42,062 nt of DNA from an uncultured Nitrospirota bacterium (GTDB taxonomy: Bacteria > CG2-30-53-67), in NCBI GenBank assembly GCA_947259355.1, contig CAMYMF010000020.1:3484-45545 (forward strand), given 5' to 3'. Below are positions 15,337 to 24,613 of this stretch, piece after piece. Positions within the stretch are counted from its first letter, which is position 1, and the number at the start of each line of letters is the position of its first letter. The position numbers were made by a program, and so were the translations under genes. Under the pieces are notes generated by a model. It was given only the letters and a program-made list of their open reading frames with translations. It ran no database searches and had not been told where the DNA came from.

Positions 15337-17262
15337 ATGTTTTCTTCGAACCAGGATCCTTCCGAGGTCATGGCGGCGTTGACGGCCGAGGACCCTCAGG
15401 CGGTGCGCGCTGCGGCCCAGTGGCTGGGGGCAGCCGGCGACGCTGAGGCTCTGCCGGGACTCATCTACGCTCTGGGCAACAAGCACCGCGGCTGTCAAGA
15501 AGCGGTGAAGGATGCGTTGGTACAGATCGGGGGAGACAGAACGGTCGCCAACATCCTCCCCCTGCTGGCTGACCGAAATCCTCAACGCAGCGCCGCCGCC
15601 GCGGAGATCTTGGAGCGCATCGGGCGTTGTGCCATCGCACCGGTCATCGCTCTGCTGCAACATGAGGATCCACGGGTGCGGGGTGCTGCAGCCACCCTGC
15701 TCGGTAAACTGGGCGCGCGGGAGGCCATACCCCATCTTATGGCCCTTCGCACCGATGAGAACATCAACGTGCGCTCCACCATCTTCCGCGTGCTCGGAGA
15801 GCTGGGCGACGCTGCGGTTTGCGACGGCATCCGAGCGCATGTGAGAGATCCTGAAGCGTGGGTGCGCTTTGCCGTGATGCATACGCTTGCAGAGTTGCAG
15901 GACCATCAGGCGATACCGTTATTCCTGGAGGACCTGCGGTCTTCCGATGACCTGAGTGCCTGGGCCGCCGTGGAGGCACTGGGCCGACTCGGCGTGCCTG
16001 AGGTGGTTCCGCCTCTGTTGAAGATGCTGGCACCGGCACCGGCTTCGTTGCGGGATCACATCGTCTGCAATATCGTCCGCATCGCGGAAGCCCAGGATTT
16101 CAATCTCTACCTGGCTTATGGTCTCCGCCGGCATGAGGGCGCTTTTCTCAGCGCCCTGTCGAACCCAAAATCAAAAATCAAGGAGGCCGCCGTCCTTGGA
16201 TTGGGGCGGTTCGGGGGACATAGGGCGGTGGCACCCATGCTTGCGTGCCTGGAGGCCGTGCCATTCGGGTGCGACGCCCGTCTCGAGCCGGTCGTGGAAG
16301 AGGCCCTGTGTCGTATCGGTGAAACGGAGCCGCTGCTGGCGTATCTGCAGGCTGTGAGCACACCGGTGCCGAGGAACAAGGAACGGACGATCCAAGTTTG
16401 TGGACGGGTTCTCGGACGTCTGCAGGAGCCCAAAGCCATTGATGTGCTGGTGGCGCTGCTGGCATCGGACTCGGTAGACGTTCGGCGCACCCTGGTGAAC
16501 ACCCTGGGTGAGTTGGGAGACCGGCGCACCTGTGATGCCTTGATGGGTAGACTGCGGGACGGCACCGGACACGTGCGCGGTGAAGCGGCCCGGGCCCTGG
16601 GCCGTATTGGGGATCCCTGCGCAGCGCTGCCGCTCTTCGAAGCGCTGCTGCGCGAGAGGTACGCGGACGTGAAGCAGGCCTTGATACGGGCATTGGTGAG
16701 CCTCGGCGACGCGCGCATCAAGGAGCGTTGCCGCGCCCTGCTGTTTCACCCGGCCACGGAGACGAGGCAGCTGGCCATTCAATGCTTCGGTGCGATGGCG
16801 GACTGGAAGGACGGCCGTCTGCTGTTCGAGAACTTGCAGGATGAACACCACGGCATTCGGCGGCAGGTGGTGGAAATACTCGGACGCCTGGATGACCCCA
16901 ATGCTTTGGAGCCGTTGATCTATGCGCTGACCGACGAACATGAAGCGGTCCGCATGGCCGCCGTCGAAGCGTTGGCCCACAAGCCTTCGGAGCAGGCGGT
17001 GCGTGGACTGATCTCATCCCTTTATGATCCAAACAAGCGGGTGGCGTACAAGGCCGCCGAAGCTCTGGGTTCTCTGGGCGATGCGTCCTGTGTGCAGCCC
17101 ATGCTGAACCTTTTGCGGTGTACCGAAGACGTTCCCATGAAAATTGCACTGGTCCGGTTCCTTCAGCAGGTGCCGGACGCCCGCGTCAAGCATGTGCTGG
17201 AAGAGATTCGGCGGGACCCCAATCCCGACTTGCAGAAACTCTTCTGCCCACCACGGGGATGA
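15337..17262 (+). CDS. HEAT-repeat protein at the head of the chemotaxis operon, function unknown
   Basis: A 641-residue soluble protein made almost entirely of HEAT/PBS-lyase-type helical repeats of about 31 residues, from residue 12 to the end. Examples are AAQWLGAAGDAEALPGLIYA, ALGRLGVPEVVPPLLKML, TLGELGDRRTCDALMGRL, ALGRIGDPCAALPLFEAL and ALGSLGDASCVQPMLNLL. No catalytic motif, signal peptide or membrane helix is visible. ATG 15337 has AAGGA 11 bases upstream; ATG 15292 is possible but abuts a hairpin. It is the first gene after the sigma-28 promoter, and its stop overlaps a potential cheR start (ATGA at 17259), so it is probably made with the chemotaxis proteins. A scaffold for receptor arrays or for CheR is a reasonable guess; similarity to phycobilisome lyases is structural only. 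Confidence 0.8.
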   Translation: MFSSNQDPSEVMAALTAEDPQAVRAAAQWLGAAGDAEALPGLIYALGNKHRGCQEAVKDALVQIGGDRTVANILPLLADRNPQRSAAAAEILERIGRCAIAPVIALLQHEDPRVRGAAATLLGKLGAREAIPHLMALRTDENINVRSTIFRVLGELGDAAVCDGIRAHVRDPEAWVRFAVMHTLAELQDHQAIPLFLEDLRSSDDLSAWAAVEALGRLGVPEVVPPLLKMLAPAPASLRDHIVCNIVRIAEAQDFNLYLAYGLRRHEGAFLSALSNPKSKIKEAAVLGLGRFGGHRAVAPMLACLEAVPFGCDARLEPVVEEALCRIGETEPLLAYLQAVSTPVPRNKERTIQVCGRVLGRLQEPKAIDVLVALLASDSVDVRRTLVNTLGELGDRRTCDALMGRLRDGTGHVRGEAARALGRIGDPCAALPLFEALLRERYADVKQALIRALVSLGDARIKERCRALLFHPATETRQLAIQCFGAMADWKDGRLLFENLQDEHHGIRRQVVEILGRLDDPNALEPLIYALTDEHEAVRMAAVEALAHKPSEQAVRGLISSLYDPNKRVAYKAAEALGSLGDASCVQPMLNLLRCTEDVPMKIALVRFLQQVPDARVKHVLEEIRRDPNPDLQKLFCPPRG

Positions 17263-17309
17263 GGCAATCAAGTCGGCGCCGTGGCCATGGGCTGCGTGCG
17301 GGATGGAGG

Positions 17310-18179
17310 ATGGTGCCCTTGCTGTCTCAGGAGCAGTGCCACACGCGTGTGGCCATTGATGACCGCTTCTTCGACCTGCTGCGCAAGATGATCTTGGAGC
17401 TTTCGGGCATCAGCATTCCGGACAACAAGCGGTACCTGCTGGAGAATCGACTCGCCCATCGACTCCGAGCGAGCTGCTGTGCGAGTTTCGAAGAATACTA
17501 CTACTTGCTTCGTTATGGGACGGGCCAGGAGCAGGAGCGGACTCGCATGATCGAGAGCATCACAACCAATGAAACCTACTTCTTCCGGGAACCGGCCCAC
17601 CTGCAAGCCCTGCAGCAAGCAATCCTCCCCGCGCTCGTCCAGGCGCGCCGCGCCGAAGGGCAGACGACCATTGGCATCTGGAGTGCAGCCTGCTCCACGG
17701 GGGAAGAACCTTACACGCTGGCCATGCTGCTGCGGGGGGTGGGCGCGCAACTGTCGGGCCTGGAGATTCAGATTCTCGCGAGCGATCTCAATGAATCAGT
17801 GATCCGATCGGCCCGGCGGGGGATCTACGGTGAGAATTCCCTGCGCCATCTGCCTGCGAGCCTGCGAGGGGACTGTTTCGTCCCGGTCGGCGGCGGCATG
17901 CGGCTCCGGGACGAGGTGAAGTCTGCCGTACGATTCGCCAACCTCAACCTGTTGGACCGGGAACGGCTGATGCTGCTGCAGGGAATGGACGTCATCTTCT
18001 GCAAAAACGTCCTGATCTATTTCGACCTGGCCGTCCGCAAGGCGGTGGTGTCCACCCTGTATGACGTGCTGGCACCAGGGGGTATTCTGATGATCGGACA
18101 ATCCGAGAGTCTCTACGACGTTTCTCGGTCCTTTCTCCCCGTCCGTGTGAACGGTGGCGTCGTGTACAAAAAGGAATAG
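17310..18179 (+). CDS. cheR: Chemotaxis protein methyltransferase CheR
   Basis: A 289-residue S-adenosylmethionine-dependent enzyme that methylates receptor glutamates. The N-terminal helical domain (FFDLLRKMILELSGISIPDN KRY) leads into the Rossmann domain: TTNETYFFREPAHLQAL, the SAM-binding segment IWSAACSTGEEPYTLAML, ILASDLNESVIRSARRGIY, then MDVIFCKNVLIYFD and GGILMIGQSESLYDVS. All are CheR hallmarks; Lys replaces the usual Arg in FCKNVLIYF. The start is uncertain: ATG 17310 directly follows GGAGG with no spacing, ATG 17259 overlaps the upstream stop and adds 17 basic residues, and TTG 17319 has ideal spacing. No pentapeptide-binding need is evident, because the local receptor lacks a C-terminal NWETF-like tail. 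Confidence 0.94.
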   Translation: MVPLLSQEQCHTRVAIDDRFFDLLRKMILELSGISIPDNKRYLLENRLAHRLRASCCASFEEYYYLLRYGTGQEQERTRMIESITTNETYFFREPAHLQALQQAILPALVQARRAEGQTTIGIWSAACSTGEEPYTLAMLLRGVGAQLSGLEIQILASDLNESVIRSARRGIYGENSLRHLPASLRGDCFVPVGGGMRLRDEVKSAVRFANLNLLDRERLMLLQGMDVIFCKNVLIYFDLAVRKAVVSTLYDVLAPGGILMIGQSESLYDVSRSFLPVRVNGGVVYKKE

Positions 18180-18224
18180 GACCAGCCCGGATCGTCCCGG
18201 CGACCGGCAGGGAAGGGAACGCTC

Positions 18225-18635
18225 ATGTTGAAGAAGATTCTCATCGTCGATGACGATAGTATCACCCGGAAGTATATCGGTTTCATGCTCCGGGCAGAGG
18301 GATATGAAATCCTCACAGCCCGAGATGGACTGGAAGCCCTGGAGACCATTGGCCGAGGGGGTGTGGACCTGGTGCTGACCGACCTCAACATGCCCCACAT
18401 GGACGGGGCCGAACTGATCCGGCATTTGCGCAACAACGCAGACACGGCCCGCCTCCCCATCCTCATGCTGACCACCGAGGGAGATGAAGAGAGCCGCCAA
18501 CTGGGGGTTTCGGCCGGGGCGAATGAATATCTTATTAAACCGATCGCCAAGGACACTCTGGCGGCAAAGGTTCGGGATTGGGTGGAGATGGGGGGGGAGG
18601 ATGTGCCGGCGCCGGGAGGTGAAGAGGAATGCTGA
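18225..18635 (+). CDS. Single-domain response regulator (CheY-like)
   Basis: A 136-residue receiver domain: acidic pocket DDD at residues 9-11, phosphoacceptor D53 in [12 protein letters not shown], Thr83 and Lys105 (YLIKP). It ends in an acidic tail ([16 protein letters not shown]) not seen in the next gene. It is less like classical CheY than its neighbour and closer to general PilG/CheY-type receivers, so it may act as a phosphate sink or signal to another target. AAGGGA lies about 8 bases upstream of ATG 18225. The last bases overlap the start of the second receiver gene, so the two are co-translated. Confidence 0.9.
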   Translation: MLKKILIVDDDSITRKYIGFMLRAEGYEILTARDGLEALETIGRGGVDLVLTDLNMPHMDGAELIRHLRNNADTARLPILMLTTEGDEESRQLGVSAGANEYLIKPIAKDTLAAKVRDWVEMGGEDVPAPGGEEEC

Positions 18636-19009
18636 ACACCAATTTGAAAGTGCTCGTGGTTGATGACTTTCCAACCATGCGCAGAATCATCAAGAACTTG
18701 CTGAAACAGCTGGGCTTTCAGCAGATCACAGAGGCCGAAGATGGCGCGCATGCGCTCTCTTTGATCCGGGAGAAGCCCGTCGATTTTGTGGTGACCGACT
18801 GGAACATGCCCCGACTCACAGGCATCGAACTGCTCAAGACGCTGCGGGCAGATCCGAAATACAAGAGCCTGCCGGTTCTCATGATCACTGCCGAAGCAGA
18901 AAAAGACTGCATCATTCAGGCCATCAAGGCCGGCGTCAACAACTACATTGTGAAACCCTTCACGGCGGAGACGCTCAAGGAAAAACTGGAGAAAATCTTT
19001 GTTGACTGA
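18629..19009 (+). CDS. cheY: Chemotaxis response regulator CheY
   Basis: A 126-residue receiver closely resembling enterobacterial Che[21 protein letters not shown], phosphoacceptor D57 in [37 protein letters not shown] and [16 protein letters not shown]. The FPTMRRI and DWNMP segments are the ones that recognise FliM and CheA in well-studied CheY, so this copy is the likely motor signal. It overlaps the preceding receiver gene by seven bases (ATGCTGA), with GAAGAGG upstream. CheA lies 57 bases downstream. No CheZ or CheC phosphatase is encoded in the window. Confidence 0.95.
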   Translation: MLNTNLKVLVVDDFPTMRRIIKNLLKQLGFQQITEAEDGAHALSLIREKPVDFVVTDWNMPRLTGIELLKTLRADPKYKSLPVLMITAEAEKDCIIQAIKAGVNNYIVKPFTAETLKEKLEKIFVD

Positions 19010-19066
19010 ACAAGGCTTCGGGTGCGCGAGACACCTGCCACACGGGCCCCACCGGAGGAGAAGCTG

Positions 19067-20947
19067 ATGCCGGATGAACGCATTCCGGACGATATGCAGG
19101 AAATCATCGAAGATTTCATTGTCGAATCTCAGGAAAGTCTTGGGACGCTGGAGGCGGTCTTTGTAGACCTCGAGAAGGATCCGGGGAACCTGGAGCTGAT
19201 CAATGCCGTCTTTCGACCCGTCCACTCCATGAAAGGGGCGGCCGATTTCCTGGGGTTCCGGGAGATTGTAACCGTTGCGCACAAGAGTGAGAGCCTTCTC
19301 AATCTGCTTCGAAACGAAAAACTGGTCCTAACCCCGGATATCCTGGACGTCATACTGGCAGCGGTCGATCTGATCAAGGCTCTCATTCAAAAGATCGACT
19401 CCGAGGAGGCGCAGCAGGTAGAGATCGAACCCACCGTGAATCGGCTTTCGGCCCTGCTCCAGAGCGGCCAATCATCGGCGACGCCGGAAGCGCCCGAGGT
19501 AACCGCGGTTTCTCCGAAGGCATCGGAATCTGCGCAGGAGGACCGGCAAAGAGCCGAGGGCCCGGCGGCAGAAGAGCAGACGGTGGTTGCTGTGCCTTCG
19601 GAGAAACCCCAGGGCGGCGACGCTACACCCACCGACACCGCAGAAAGCAGGCCAGCCTCTGCCACTGCAGAGCCCTACGCGGCCAACGAGGCGGTCGGGG
19701 CGGAGGGGGCGGGGTCCGGCACATTTGCCGAGCCTCCGGAGATGCCGGAAACCGTTCGGGAGCAGACGATTCGGGTGGATGTGGAGCGTCTCGATTCGGT
19801 GATGAATCTGGTGGGAGAGCTCGTGCTGGCACGCAACCGGCTCTTTCGGATCAATCATGGGATCGAATCGCGTTACGGAAGCGACGAGCTGGTCGAAGAG
19901 CTGCTGGACACGACGGTGCACCTTAGCGTGCTCACCACCGATCTGCAGCAGGCCGTCCTCAAAACCCGGATGCAACCCATGCGCAAGGTTTTCAGCAAAC
20001 TGCCTCGGGTCGTTCGGGATACCGCCCGAAAAAAGAAAAAAAAGGCGGCGCTGGAGATCATTGGTGAAGAGACGGAAGTGGACAAATCGATCATCGAAGA
20101 AATCGGCAGTCCCTTGGTGCACCTGCTCCGCAATGCTGTGGATCACGGGATTGAAATCCCCGATTTCCGCGTGATCTTCGGCAAACCCGAGACGGGACGG
20201 GTCTCCGTGAGCGCTGCTTATGAAGGCGACCACATCAATATTCAAATCGAGGACGACGGCAAGGGGATGGACCCCGAACAGCTCCGGGAGGCGGTGGTTC
20301 AAAAGGGATTACTCGAGGCTGCAGAGGCCGGGCGGCTGTCGGAAAAGGAGTGCCTGAACCTCATTTTCCATCCCGGTTTCAGCACAGCCGAAAAAGTTAC
20401 CAGCACCTCCGGTCGGGGCGTGGGGATGGATGTGGTGAAGTCGAACATCGCCAAACTCAACGGGATTGTTGCGGTGGAGAGCCAATGCGATCGGGGGACT
20501 CAGGTCAGCATCCGGCTCCCGCTGACCGTCGCCATTATTCAGGCCTTGATGGTGGGGGTGGGACAGGAAACCTTTGCCCTGCCCCTGAGCGCCGTCATTG
20601 AAACCCTGAAACTCACGGCGCGCGATATACAAACCATCGATGAACGGGAGGTGATTACGCTGCGCGACGAGATCGTGCCGTTGGTACATCTGGCCCGTGA
20701 GTTGGATGTCCCCGGCGCGCACGAAGGTCAAGGGGGACCCGGTTATGCAGTCATCATCGGGCTGGCCGAAAAGAAACTGGGGCTGGTGGTGTCGCACCTG
20801 CACGGCCAGGAGGAAATCGTCATCAAGCCTCTGGGCGAGTATCTCAAGGGAGCCAGTGATTTTGCCGGGGCCACCCTCACTGGTGACGGTAAGGTCATCA
20901 TGATCCTCGACGTGGGGGCTCTCATGCGGCAGAAATCGGTTGCGTAG
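19067..20947 (+). CDS. cheA: Chemotaxis histidine kinase CheA
   Basis: A 626-residue kinase. ATG 19067 follows GGAGGAG by 6 bases. P1 (about 1-115) has the phosphorylated histidine H53 in FRPVHSMKGAADFLGF. A long Ala/Glu/Pro-rich linker (about 130-225) replaces a recognisable P2. P3 dimerization helices (about 230-318) include SVMNLVGELVLARNRLF. P4 has the N-box LVHLLRNAVDHGIE, G1 EDDGKGMD and G2 TSGRGVGMDVVKSNI. The P5 CheW-like domain occupies the last 130 or so residues. CheA couples receptors to CheY and CheB. At the P3/P4 border five consecutive lysines are encoded by A6-G-A8 (20029-20043), containing two in-frame A-AAA-AAG slippery sequences; see findings. A hairpin lies between the stop and cheB. 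Confidence 0.96.
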   Translation: MPDERIPDDMQEIIEDFIVESQESLGTLEAVFVDLEKDPGNLELINAVFRPVHSMKGAADFLGFREIVTVAHKSESLLNLLRNEKLVLTPDILDVILAAVDLIKALIQKIDSEEAQQVEIEPTVNRLSALLQSGQSSATPEAPEVTAVSPKASESAQEDRQRAEGPAAEEQTVVAVPSEKPQGGDATPTDTAESRPASATAEPYAANEAVGAEGAGSGTFAEPPEMPETVREQTIRVDVERLDSVMNLVGELVLARNRLFRINHGIESRYGSDELVEELLDTTVHLSVLTTDLQQAVLKTRMQPMRKVFSKLPRVVRDTARKKKKKAALEIIGEETEVDKSIIEEIGSPLVHLLRNAVDHGIEIPDFRVIFGKPETGRVSVSAAYEGDHINIQIEDDGKGMDPEQLREAVVQKGLLEAAEAGRLSEKECLNLIFHPGFSTAEKVTSTSGRGVGMDVVKSNIAKLNGIVAVESQCDRGTQVSIRLPLTVAIIQALMVGVGQETFALPLSAVIETLKLTARDIQTIDEREVITLRDEIVPLVHLARELDVPGAHEGQGGPGYAVIIGLAEKKLGLVVSHLHGQEEIVIKPLGEYLKGASDFAGATLTGDGKVIMILDVGALMRQKSVA

Positions 20948-20966
20948 CGGTCGGGCTCACCGACCG
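20948..20966 (+). other. Perfect 7-bp hairpin between cheA and cheB
   Basis: CGGTCGG (20948-20954), loop gctca, CCGACCG (20960-20966) begins at the cheA stop codon. No T-run follows. It may tune the cheA/cheB ratio or be an RNA-processing site; nothing more can be said from sequence. Confidence 0.35.
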
Positions 20967-20987
20967 TATGAGATAGAGGGAGAAGGC

Positions 20988-22079
20988 ATGCGACACATAC
21001 CGGTGGGGAATCCGATCCGTGTCCTGATTGTTGATGATTCGGTCTTCATGCGCATGGCTTTGCGCCGTATGTTGGAATCCGATCCGGGCGTGGAGGTGGT
21101 GGGCGTGGCGAAGGACGGCGTTGAGGCGCTGGAGAAAGTCGAGGCGCTGCAGCCGGACCTGGTGACCCTCGATATCGAAATGCCCCGGATGGACGGACTG
21201 ACCGCCCTGGAGAAGATCATGTCCCGTTTCAGCTTGCCGGTGATCATGATCAGCTCCCACACCCAGGAGGGCTCACGCGCGACACTAAAGGCCCTCGATC
21301 TGGGTGCGGTCGATTTCATCCCCAAATCGGTCGACGGTTCCCTCGTCGGCGCCGACGCCATAGAGGGGGCCCTGCTGCAAAAAGTGAAGGCCTGTGCTGC
21401 GTCTCAGGTACGGCCCCGGTGGGAAGAACCCCCGCGTCGCACTCCCGAGAGAAAGCCTGTCGCGGGTTCCTCGGAGGCAGGCCCCCTCGACGTGGTGGCC
21501 ATCGGCGCCTCCACGGGAGGCCCCAAGGCTCTCAAGGAGGTGATTTCCCGGCTTCCCGGCGACTTTCCGGCGGCGGTGCTGATTGTGCAGCATATGCCCC
21601 CAGGATTCACCCGTACGTTTGCAGAGCGTCTCAACGATATTAGCGAGGTTGCGGTGAAAGAGGCCGAGGAGGGAGATGCCATTGTTCCGGGTAGGGTTCT
21701 GGTCGCGCCGGGGGGGCAGCATCTTCTGGCCCGCGTCAGAGCGTTCGGTCACCCCGTGGTTCGCCTGACGGAGCATCCCCGGAATCTGGCCTATCGTCCT
21801 TCGGTGGACGTGATGCTTTGTGCCGTGGCCGAAGTGTTCGGTCCACGGGCCCTGGCCGTCATGATGACGGGTATGGGCTACGACGGCCGGGAGGGGATGC
21901 GGGCTATCAAGAAGTTCGGTGGCAGAACACTGGCGCAGAATCGCGAAAGCTGCGTGGTGTTTGGAATGCCGGGGGCCGCGGCAGCGATTGGGGTGGTGGA
22001 TCAGATGGTGCCGTTGTGGCGTCTATCCGACGTGGTGGTCGGTGTGGTGCGCTCGGCGGAGCCGGCCGGATCGAGTTGA
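20988..22079 (+). CDS. cheB: Chemotaxis receptor methylesterase/deamidase CheB
   Basis: A 363-residue two-domain response regulator. ATG 20988 follows GGGAGAAGG; an upstream in-frame start at 20940 would overlap cheA. The receiver domain (1-125) has D16-D17 and phosphoacceptor D62 in LVTLDIEMPRMDG. A short linker leads to the catalytic domain with the triad S175 (IGASTGGPK), H202 (VQHMPPGFT) and D299 (GMGYDGREG), matching the Ser-His-Asp triad of enterobacterial CheB. It removes methyl groups added by CheR and deamidates glutamines, giving adaptation. Both cheB and cheR in one operon with a single receptor form a complete adaptation set. The receptor gene starts 13 bases downstream. Confidence 0.96.
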   Translation: MRHIPVGNPIRVLIVDDSVFMRMALRRMLESDPGVEVVGVAKDGVEALEKVEALQPDLVTLDIEMPRMDGLTALEKIMSRFSLPVIMISSHTQEGSRATLKALDLGAVDFIPKSVDGSLVGADAIEGALLQKVKACAASQVRPRWEEPPRRTPERKPVAGSSEAGPLDVVAIGASTGGPKALKEVISRLPGDFPAAVLIVQHMPPGFTRTFAERLNDISEVAVKEAEEGDAIVPGRVLVAPGGQHLLARVRAFGHPVVRLTEHPRNLAYRPSVDVMLCAVAEVFGPRALAVMMTGMGYDGREGMRAIKKFGGRTLAQNRESCVVFGMPGAAAAIGVVDQMVPLWRLSDVVVGVVRSAEPAGSS

Positions 22080-22092
22080 ACGGAGGTGCTGA

Positions 22093-23718
22093 ATGAAAGC
22101 CGGGATGCGACTGACGATGAAACACAAAGTGGCTGTCCTCGCCGTGGTACTCTCCATGGGTATCCTGTTGATGGGAGGGGGAGCTCTGTTTTTTCTCCAT
22201 GAGCTGCAGTCCGTGCTGGTTCAGGACCGGCACCGTGACAAAACGGTCGCCCTGAAGCATCGCATGCAGTTTGCCGCGCTTCAGGTTCAGCAGTTTTTGA
22301 CCGACGCTGCCCTGACGGAGTCGCGAGAGGCTCTGGCTGACGGAGAGCAGTGGTTCGACCGATTCCTGCGGATGACCGGTGAGATCGAAGAACTGCTGGG
22401 TAACACGCAGGCTCCCAAGGTGGCAGGACTCCAGGAGATAATTCGGAACCACCATCAACGTGGTCAAGAGATGGTGCGGGACTACTGGGCCGGCGACCGA
22501 GCGGCGGGCCTCGCGAAGATGCTTGACTTCGACGAGGAAGCCCTTCGGATTACGGCACAAATCGAGGAGATCTATGCGCCCTACGAAACGGTGAATCTGG
22601 TTGAAATGGAAACGCTTCGTAGCCGCGCGGAACGCTTCGACCTGATGATTATCGGATGCGCTCTAATCTTTCTCCTCTTCGCCGGCGCGGCGGTGACCTA
22701 TCTTTCCAGGGCCCTCGTGAAACCCCTGGGGCCGCTGGCGCGCATGATCCGGTTGTTGGCTTCCGGGGATTTTGCCACGGAGGTGCCGGTGGTCAACCGG
22801 GGAGATGAGTTCCAGGATCTCCACGAGGATCTGATCCGGATCCAGCGTAATTTGGGAAATATGTTCCAGCGCGTCGTCGAAACCGGGGACCACCTTGCCT
22901 CTGCGTCGGAGCAGCTCAAAGCCACCTCCACCCAGATCGTGGAAGGCATGCGGCGAACGTGTCGCTCCGAAGAAGAGATGGCCGTATCGGTCGGGCAGTT
23001 GAGCACAAGCGTCAAAGAGGTCGCCCGATATGCTCAGAATTCATTCATGGCGGCGGGAGAGATGGTGGCCATCAGTTCGGACGGTCGCGTCCGGAGCGAC
23101 GATGTGATTCGGTGTATGACGCAGATGGCCGGCATTATTAAGGAAGCCGCCAACCAAAGCGGTAAGCTCTCCCGCGTCAGCCAGGAGATCGGAGGCTTCA
23201 CCAAAGTGATTGATGACATCATGGAGCAGACCCAGCTGCTTGCTTTCAATGCCGCCATCGAGGCGGCCCACGCCGGCGAGCAGGGGCGCGGTTTTGCCGT
23301 CGTGGCCGAGGAGGTGCGCAAGCTCTCCGAGAAGACCTCCAGGGCGACCCAGGGTATCGCAGAGATTATCGAGCAGATTCAGGGGGAGAGTGGGGAGATG
23401 GCGGCGACGCTCTCGGAAGGGATGGCGGTCATGGAAGGGGCAACACGCAAGACCCGTCAGGCCCACGAAGCACTGGGGGGTGTCATCGACAGTGCCTCCC
23501 AGGTCAAAAAGATGATCGAACAGATTGCCACGTCGTCCGAAGCGGAGAGCAAAACGTCAATACATATAACAGAGAGTGCCCGGATGATCGCAAACCTGAG
23601 CCGTGAGGCCGTCCAGGCCGGTGAGGAGTCCGTGAACGCTTGTGGCGATCTCAGCCGTCTGGCCATAGAGCTTCAGAATCGGATGTCTCTGTTCAATGTG
23701 TCGTCGTCGGCACAGTGA
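22093..23718 (+). CDS. Methyl-accepting chemotaxis protein (transmembrane receptor)
   Basis: A 541-residue receptor. GGAGGTG precedes ATG 22093. The first membrane helix (about 11-33) is followed by a helical periplasmic sensor of about 150 residues that looks like a four-helix bundle. The second helix (about 186-208), a HAMP domain (about 209-262, with [20 protein letters not shown]) and the cytoplasmic signalling rod follow. The tip reads [20 protein letters not shown] then [18 protein letters not shown]: a clear MCP hairpin, but with Gln in place of the nearly invariant Asn of QTNLLALNAA. There is no CheR/CheB-binding pentapeptide at the C-terminus. The ligand cannot be predicted. It is the only receptor here and probably the partner of the local CheA/CheW. 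Confidence 0.94.
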   Translation: MKAGMRLTMKHKVAVLAVVLSMGILLMGGGALFFLHELQSVLVQDRHRDKTVALKHRMQFAALQVQQFLTDAALTESREALADGEQWFDRFLRMTGEIEELLGNTQAPKVAGLQEIIRNHHQRGQEMVRDYWAGDRAAGLAKMLDFDEEALRITAQIEEIYAPYETVNLVEMETLRSRAERFDLMIIGCALIFLLFAGAAVTYLSRALVKPLGPLARMIRLLASGDFATEVPVVNRGDEFQDLHEDLIRIQRNLGNMFQRVVETGDHLASASEQLKATSTQIVEGMRRTCRSEEEMAVSVGQLSTSVKEVARYAQNSFMAAGEMVAISSDGRVRSDDVIRCMTQMAGIIKEAANQSGKLSRVSQEIGGFTKVIDDIMEQTQLLAFNAAIEAAHAGEQGRGFAVVAEEVRKLSEKTSRATQGIAEIIEQIQGESGEMAATLSEGMAVMEGATRKTRQAHEALGGVIDSASQVKKMIEQIATSSEAESKTSIHITESARMIANLSREAVQAGEESVNACGDLSRLAIELQNRMSLFNVSSSAQ

Positions 23719-23737
23719 CAGGAGGAGGTGGACGTAC

Positions 23738-24586
23738 ATGCCAGCAACCATGCAAGAACTGATTACAAAGACCTGCGATCTGCCGGCTGTACCCGATGTG
23801 GCCAACCGAGTCATGCAGCTTCTGGCGGACCCCGACAGCACGCCGGAGATGGTCTGCAGAACCATTGCAGCGGATCAATCGTTGACGGCGCGCATTCTGA
23901 AAATCGCCAACTCGCCCTTCTACGGGTGTCTGCGGACCATCAACAACCTGAAATCCGCCATTGTAATCATGGGCTACAGTGCTGTGCGGAGTCTGGTTAT
24001 TGCGGTCTCCACCAGGGAGGTCTACAAGAACTTCGGGCTCACGGAACGGATGCTGTGGGAACACTCGGTGGGGGTGGGGATCGGATCCCACCTGGTGGGC
24101 AAAGAAGTGCGGTTGTCCAAACTGGACGACGTCTTTGTCTGCGGCCTGATGCATGATCTCGGCAAAGTGGTCATGAACAACACGGATCCCCATCGGTATC
24201 GCAAGGTCATGGAAGATATGTACAACGAGGGAGGGGAATTCCTCGGTGTGGAACAGGAGGTTTTCGGCTTTACCCATCCGGAGGTGGGTGCCCTGGTGGT
24301 GCGCAAGTGGAATCTGCCCGATGAGCTCGAGCAGGCGGTCCGGTTTCATCATGACATCGAGCTCCTCTCCGGGCAGGACCGCTACCTCCACCTGCTGGCT
24401 TCCATTCTGAGCCTCTCGGATACGATTGCCCAGCGGTTGGGGATCGGAAGCCGCGGCGTCGACAACGGCATCGCCGTCCATGACAGCCAGGCGGCAAAAA
24501 ACCTCGGTCTGTCCGGTGAGCGCCTCGACGCGCTGATGGCGTCGGTCGAGAAGGCCTACAATGAGGAAAGAAGCAATTTCGGGTAG
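23738..24586 (+). CDS. HDOD-domain signalling protein
   Basis: A 282-residue protein whose whole length is an HDOD domain: LPAVPDVANRVMQLLADPDS, IAADQSLTARILKIANSPFY, NNLKSAIVIMGYSAVRSLVI, then HEAT-free helices with VFVCGLMHDLGKVVMNN and FTHPEVGALVVRKWNLPD. An HD pair is retained (H139-D140), which many HDOD proteins have lost, so hydrolase activity cannot be excluded. HDOD proteins act in c-di-GMP, chemotaxis and stress pathways, often without known biochemistry. ATG 23738 has the excellent site GGAGGAGGTG 7 bases upstream. It follows the receptor by 19 bases and precedes the MerR gene by 27, so it belongs to the sensory operon. Confidence 0.92.
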   Translation: MPATMQELITKTCDLPAVPDVANRVMQLLADPDSTPEMVCRTIAADQSLTARILKIANSPFYGCLRTINNLKSAIVIMGYSAVRSLVIAVSTREVYKNFGLTERMLWEHSVGVGIGSHLVGKEVRLSKLDDVFVCGLMHDLGKVVMNNTDPHRYRKVMEDMYNEGGEFLGVEQEVFGFTHPEVGALVVRKWNLPDELEQAVRFHHDIELLSGQDRYLHLLASILSLSDTIAQRLGIGSRGVDNGIAVHDSQAAKNLGLSGERLDALMASVEKAYNEERSNFG

Positions 24587-24613
24587 CGCCACATAGCAAG
24601 ACGGGAGCGCGTC

